Below, in pieces: positions 13,568-14,416 of a DNA stretch of 14,416 bases. The notes under the pieces are model-generated. The model ran no database searches. It was given only the letters and a program-made list of their open reading frames with translations, and was not told the origin of the DNA. The DNA comes from Tenericutes bacterium HGW-Tenericutes-5 (lineage in GTDB: Bacteria > Bacillota_I > Bacilli_A > Izemoplasmatales > Hujiaoplasmataceae), in contig PGXI01000024.1 of the NCBI GenBank assembly GCA_002839125.1, positions 1 to 14,416 of the forward strand. The letters are read 5' to 3'. The translations under genes were made by a program, and so were the position numbers. The first letter of the stretch is position 1. Every line of letters starts with the position of its first letter.

Positions 13568-13596
13568 ATTTTATCATATATAAAAAAAAGATAAAA
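13568..13596 (-). promoter_or_regulatory. Promoter of the redox operon, with flanking inverted repeat
   Basis: On the minus strand TGATAAAAT (extended -10 at 13576-13568) lies about 38 bases before the SnoaL-like start. The -35 is poor. TTTTATC (13569-13575) and GATAAAA (13590-13596) form a 7-base inverted repeat covering both promoter elements, which could bind a regulator. Confidence 0.45.
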
Positions 13597-13681
13597 CATC
13601 ATGCTCTTAATATTTTTTAGATAATAAGTAAAAATATTTCTTAAAGAAACATGAAAAATATTAATAGTTATAAAAAAATTT

Positions 13682-13718
13682 CAAAAAAAAGAGAAATCAA
13701 AATTAATCTGATTTCTCT
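13682..13718 (-). terminator. Rho-independent terminator of the oligopeptide-binding protein gene
   Basis: A perfect 10-bp stem (13690-13699 with 13709-13718) and nine-base loop. On the minus strand it is followed by eight T bases. It lies about 20 bases beyond the stop of the 13739 gene and separates it from the redox operon. Confidence 0.9.
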
Positions 13719-13738
13719 CTTTAATTGTAATAAATTTT

Positions 13739-14416
13739 TTATTCTTCTGCGAATTTAGCTGTTGAGAAGTCAATTGTACCAAGAACTGATCTTGACCAAC
13801 CAACGATTCTAGCTTTAACTAGTAATACATCACTATAGTGATAAATTGGGATAATAGGCATATCATCCATGAAAATTTCGTGAGCTTCATATAAAGCTTC
13901 AAAGTGAGCTGCTGCAGTAGTAGCGTCACGAGCTTCTTCTAATTTAGCTTCAAAATCTGCGTTGTAATAGTCTGGGTCATTATATGCATTACCTGCAGTG
14001 AAGATACCAATCATTCCTGATGGATCCATAAAGTCTGTTAACCATCCACCACGAGCAATGTCAAAAGCTCCATCTGTTCTAGTATCTTGGAATGTAGCCC
14101 ATTCTTCATTACCTAATTGAATAGTGAAACCTAAATTGTCAGCCCACATTTCTTGCATTAATTCACCAACTTGTTGATGAGCTTCACTAGTATTGTAAAG
14201 ATAAGTCATAGTTTCTAGTTTGTCTCTTAATGCTTGAACTGGGTCAGTTGCTTCAGGGAATAATTCATTAGCTGCAGTTTCAAAATAAGTTACAGCTAAA
14301 TCATAAGCGCCATCATCAGCTACGATTTCTGAATGATCTTGTGTGTTTTCCCAGAAGTCTTCTTCGTTATGATCTAAGAAACCTTTAGGAATAAATCCAG
14401 CAGCTGGGATTGCACC
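13739..14416 (-). CDS. Oligopeptide ABC transporter substrate-binding protein (OppA family), C-terminal part
   Basis: The minus-strand frame is open from the window edge to a TAA at 13739-13741, giving 225 residues of the C-terminal domain. An internal ATG at 14209 is only a methionine within the protein, as the 69 codons before it fit the family. Typical SBP_bac_5/OppA features are YNTSEAHQQVGELMQEMW, then FDIARGGWLTDFMDPSGMIGIF and the late DDMPIIPIYHYSDVLLV. Such proteins bind peptides outside the membrane for import by an Opp/Dpp transporter. The signal peptide and the N-terminal domain lie outside the window. Codons are noticeably more uniform (many GCT, GAA, CCA) than in neighbours, consistent with high expression. 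Ligand is unknown. Confidence 0.92.
   Translation of the reverse strand, partial: GAIPAAGFIPKGFLDHNEEDFWENTQDHSEIVADDGAYDLAVTYFETAANELFPEATDPVQALRDKLETMTYLYNTSEAHQQVGELMQEMWADNLGFTIQLGNEEWATFQDTRTDGAFDIARGGWLTDFMDPSGMIGIFTAGNAYNDPDYYNADFEAKLEEARDATTAAAHFEALYEAHEIFMDDMPIIPIYHYSDVLLVKARIVGWSRSVLGTIDFSTAKFAEE

Noticed and set aside
13739..14209. A complete 156-residue gene starting at 14209
   Set aside because: The frame remains open to the window edge and the upstream residues fit the OppA family, so the gene is simply cut by the window.
1..14416. Mycoplasma-type code with UGA read as tryptophan
   Set aside because: TGA ends potA, potB and the cyclophilin gene at positions that fit family lengths, and in-frame tryptophans are TGG.

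Overview
The window is AT-rich bacterial DNA that reads cleanly in the standard code: TGA ends potA, potB and the cyclophilin gene, and tryptophan is encoded by TGG. Strong AGGAGG-type ribosome binding sites, TGnTATAAT promoters, a diacylglyceryl lipobox and compact operons suggest a low-GC Firmicute or a Mollicute that has not reassigned UGA (Acholeplasma- or Izemoplasma-like). That placement is an inference from style, not a phylogenetic result.

Layout. 1-2825 (+) is the end of a spermidine/putrescine ABC importer operon (potA 3' end, potB, potC, potD) closed by a strong terminator. 2894-4078 (-) is a membrane-embedded M28 zinc peptidase. 4240-5859 (+) holds a cyclophilin, a three-helix membrane protein of unknown function and a GtrA-like protein. 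A tRNA-Val(GAC) with its own promoter follows at 5911-5985.

5938-8150 is the most interesting part. The last 46 bases of the tRNA body (anticodon arm to the first C of CCA) are repeated exactly at 8105-8150. Between the copies lie an AbiEi-like antitoxin, an AbiEii-like nucleotidyltransferase toxin and a 95-residue protein that looks like an immunity protein. This is the footprint of site-specific integration into a tRNA gene, but there is no integrase: it looks like a roughly 2.2-kb defence cassette moved in trans, or the remnant of a larger island. The distal copy ends CTA instead of CCA and is followed by a good terminator, as expected for the displaced original tRNA end.

8196-9605 (-) holds a membrane protein and an alpha/beta hydrolase. 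A small membrane protein (9661-10002, +) is divergent from them, and its best promoter lies inside the hydrolase gene. 10015-13530 (-) is a tight four-gene operon: SnoaL/NTF2-like protein, short-chain dehydrogenase, CrtI-like FAD oxidoreductase, flavodoxin. It suggests a redox pathway acting on a lipid or isoprenoid, product unknown. The window ends inside an oligopeptide-binding lipoprotein-type gene (OppA family, -) with its terminator at 13682-13718. No gene-free stretch exceeds 300 bases, and there is no rRNA, CRISPR array or recognisable insertion sequence.
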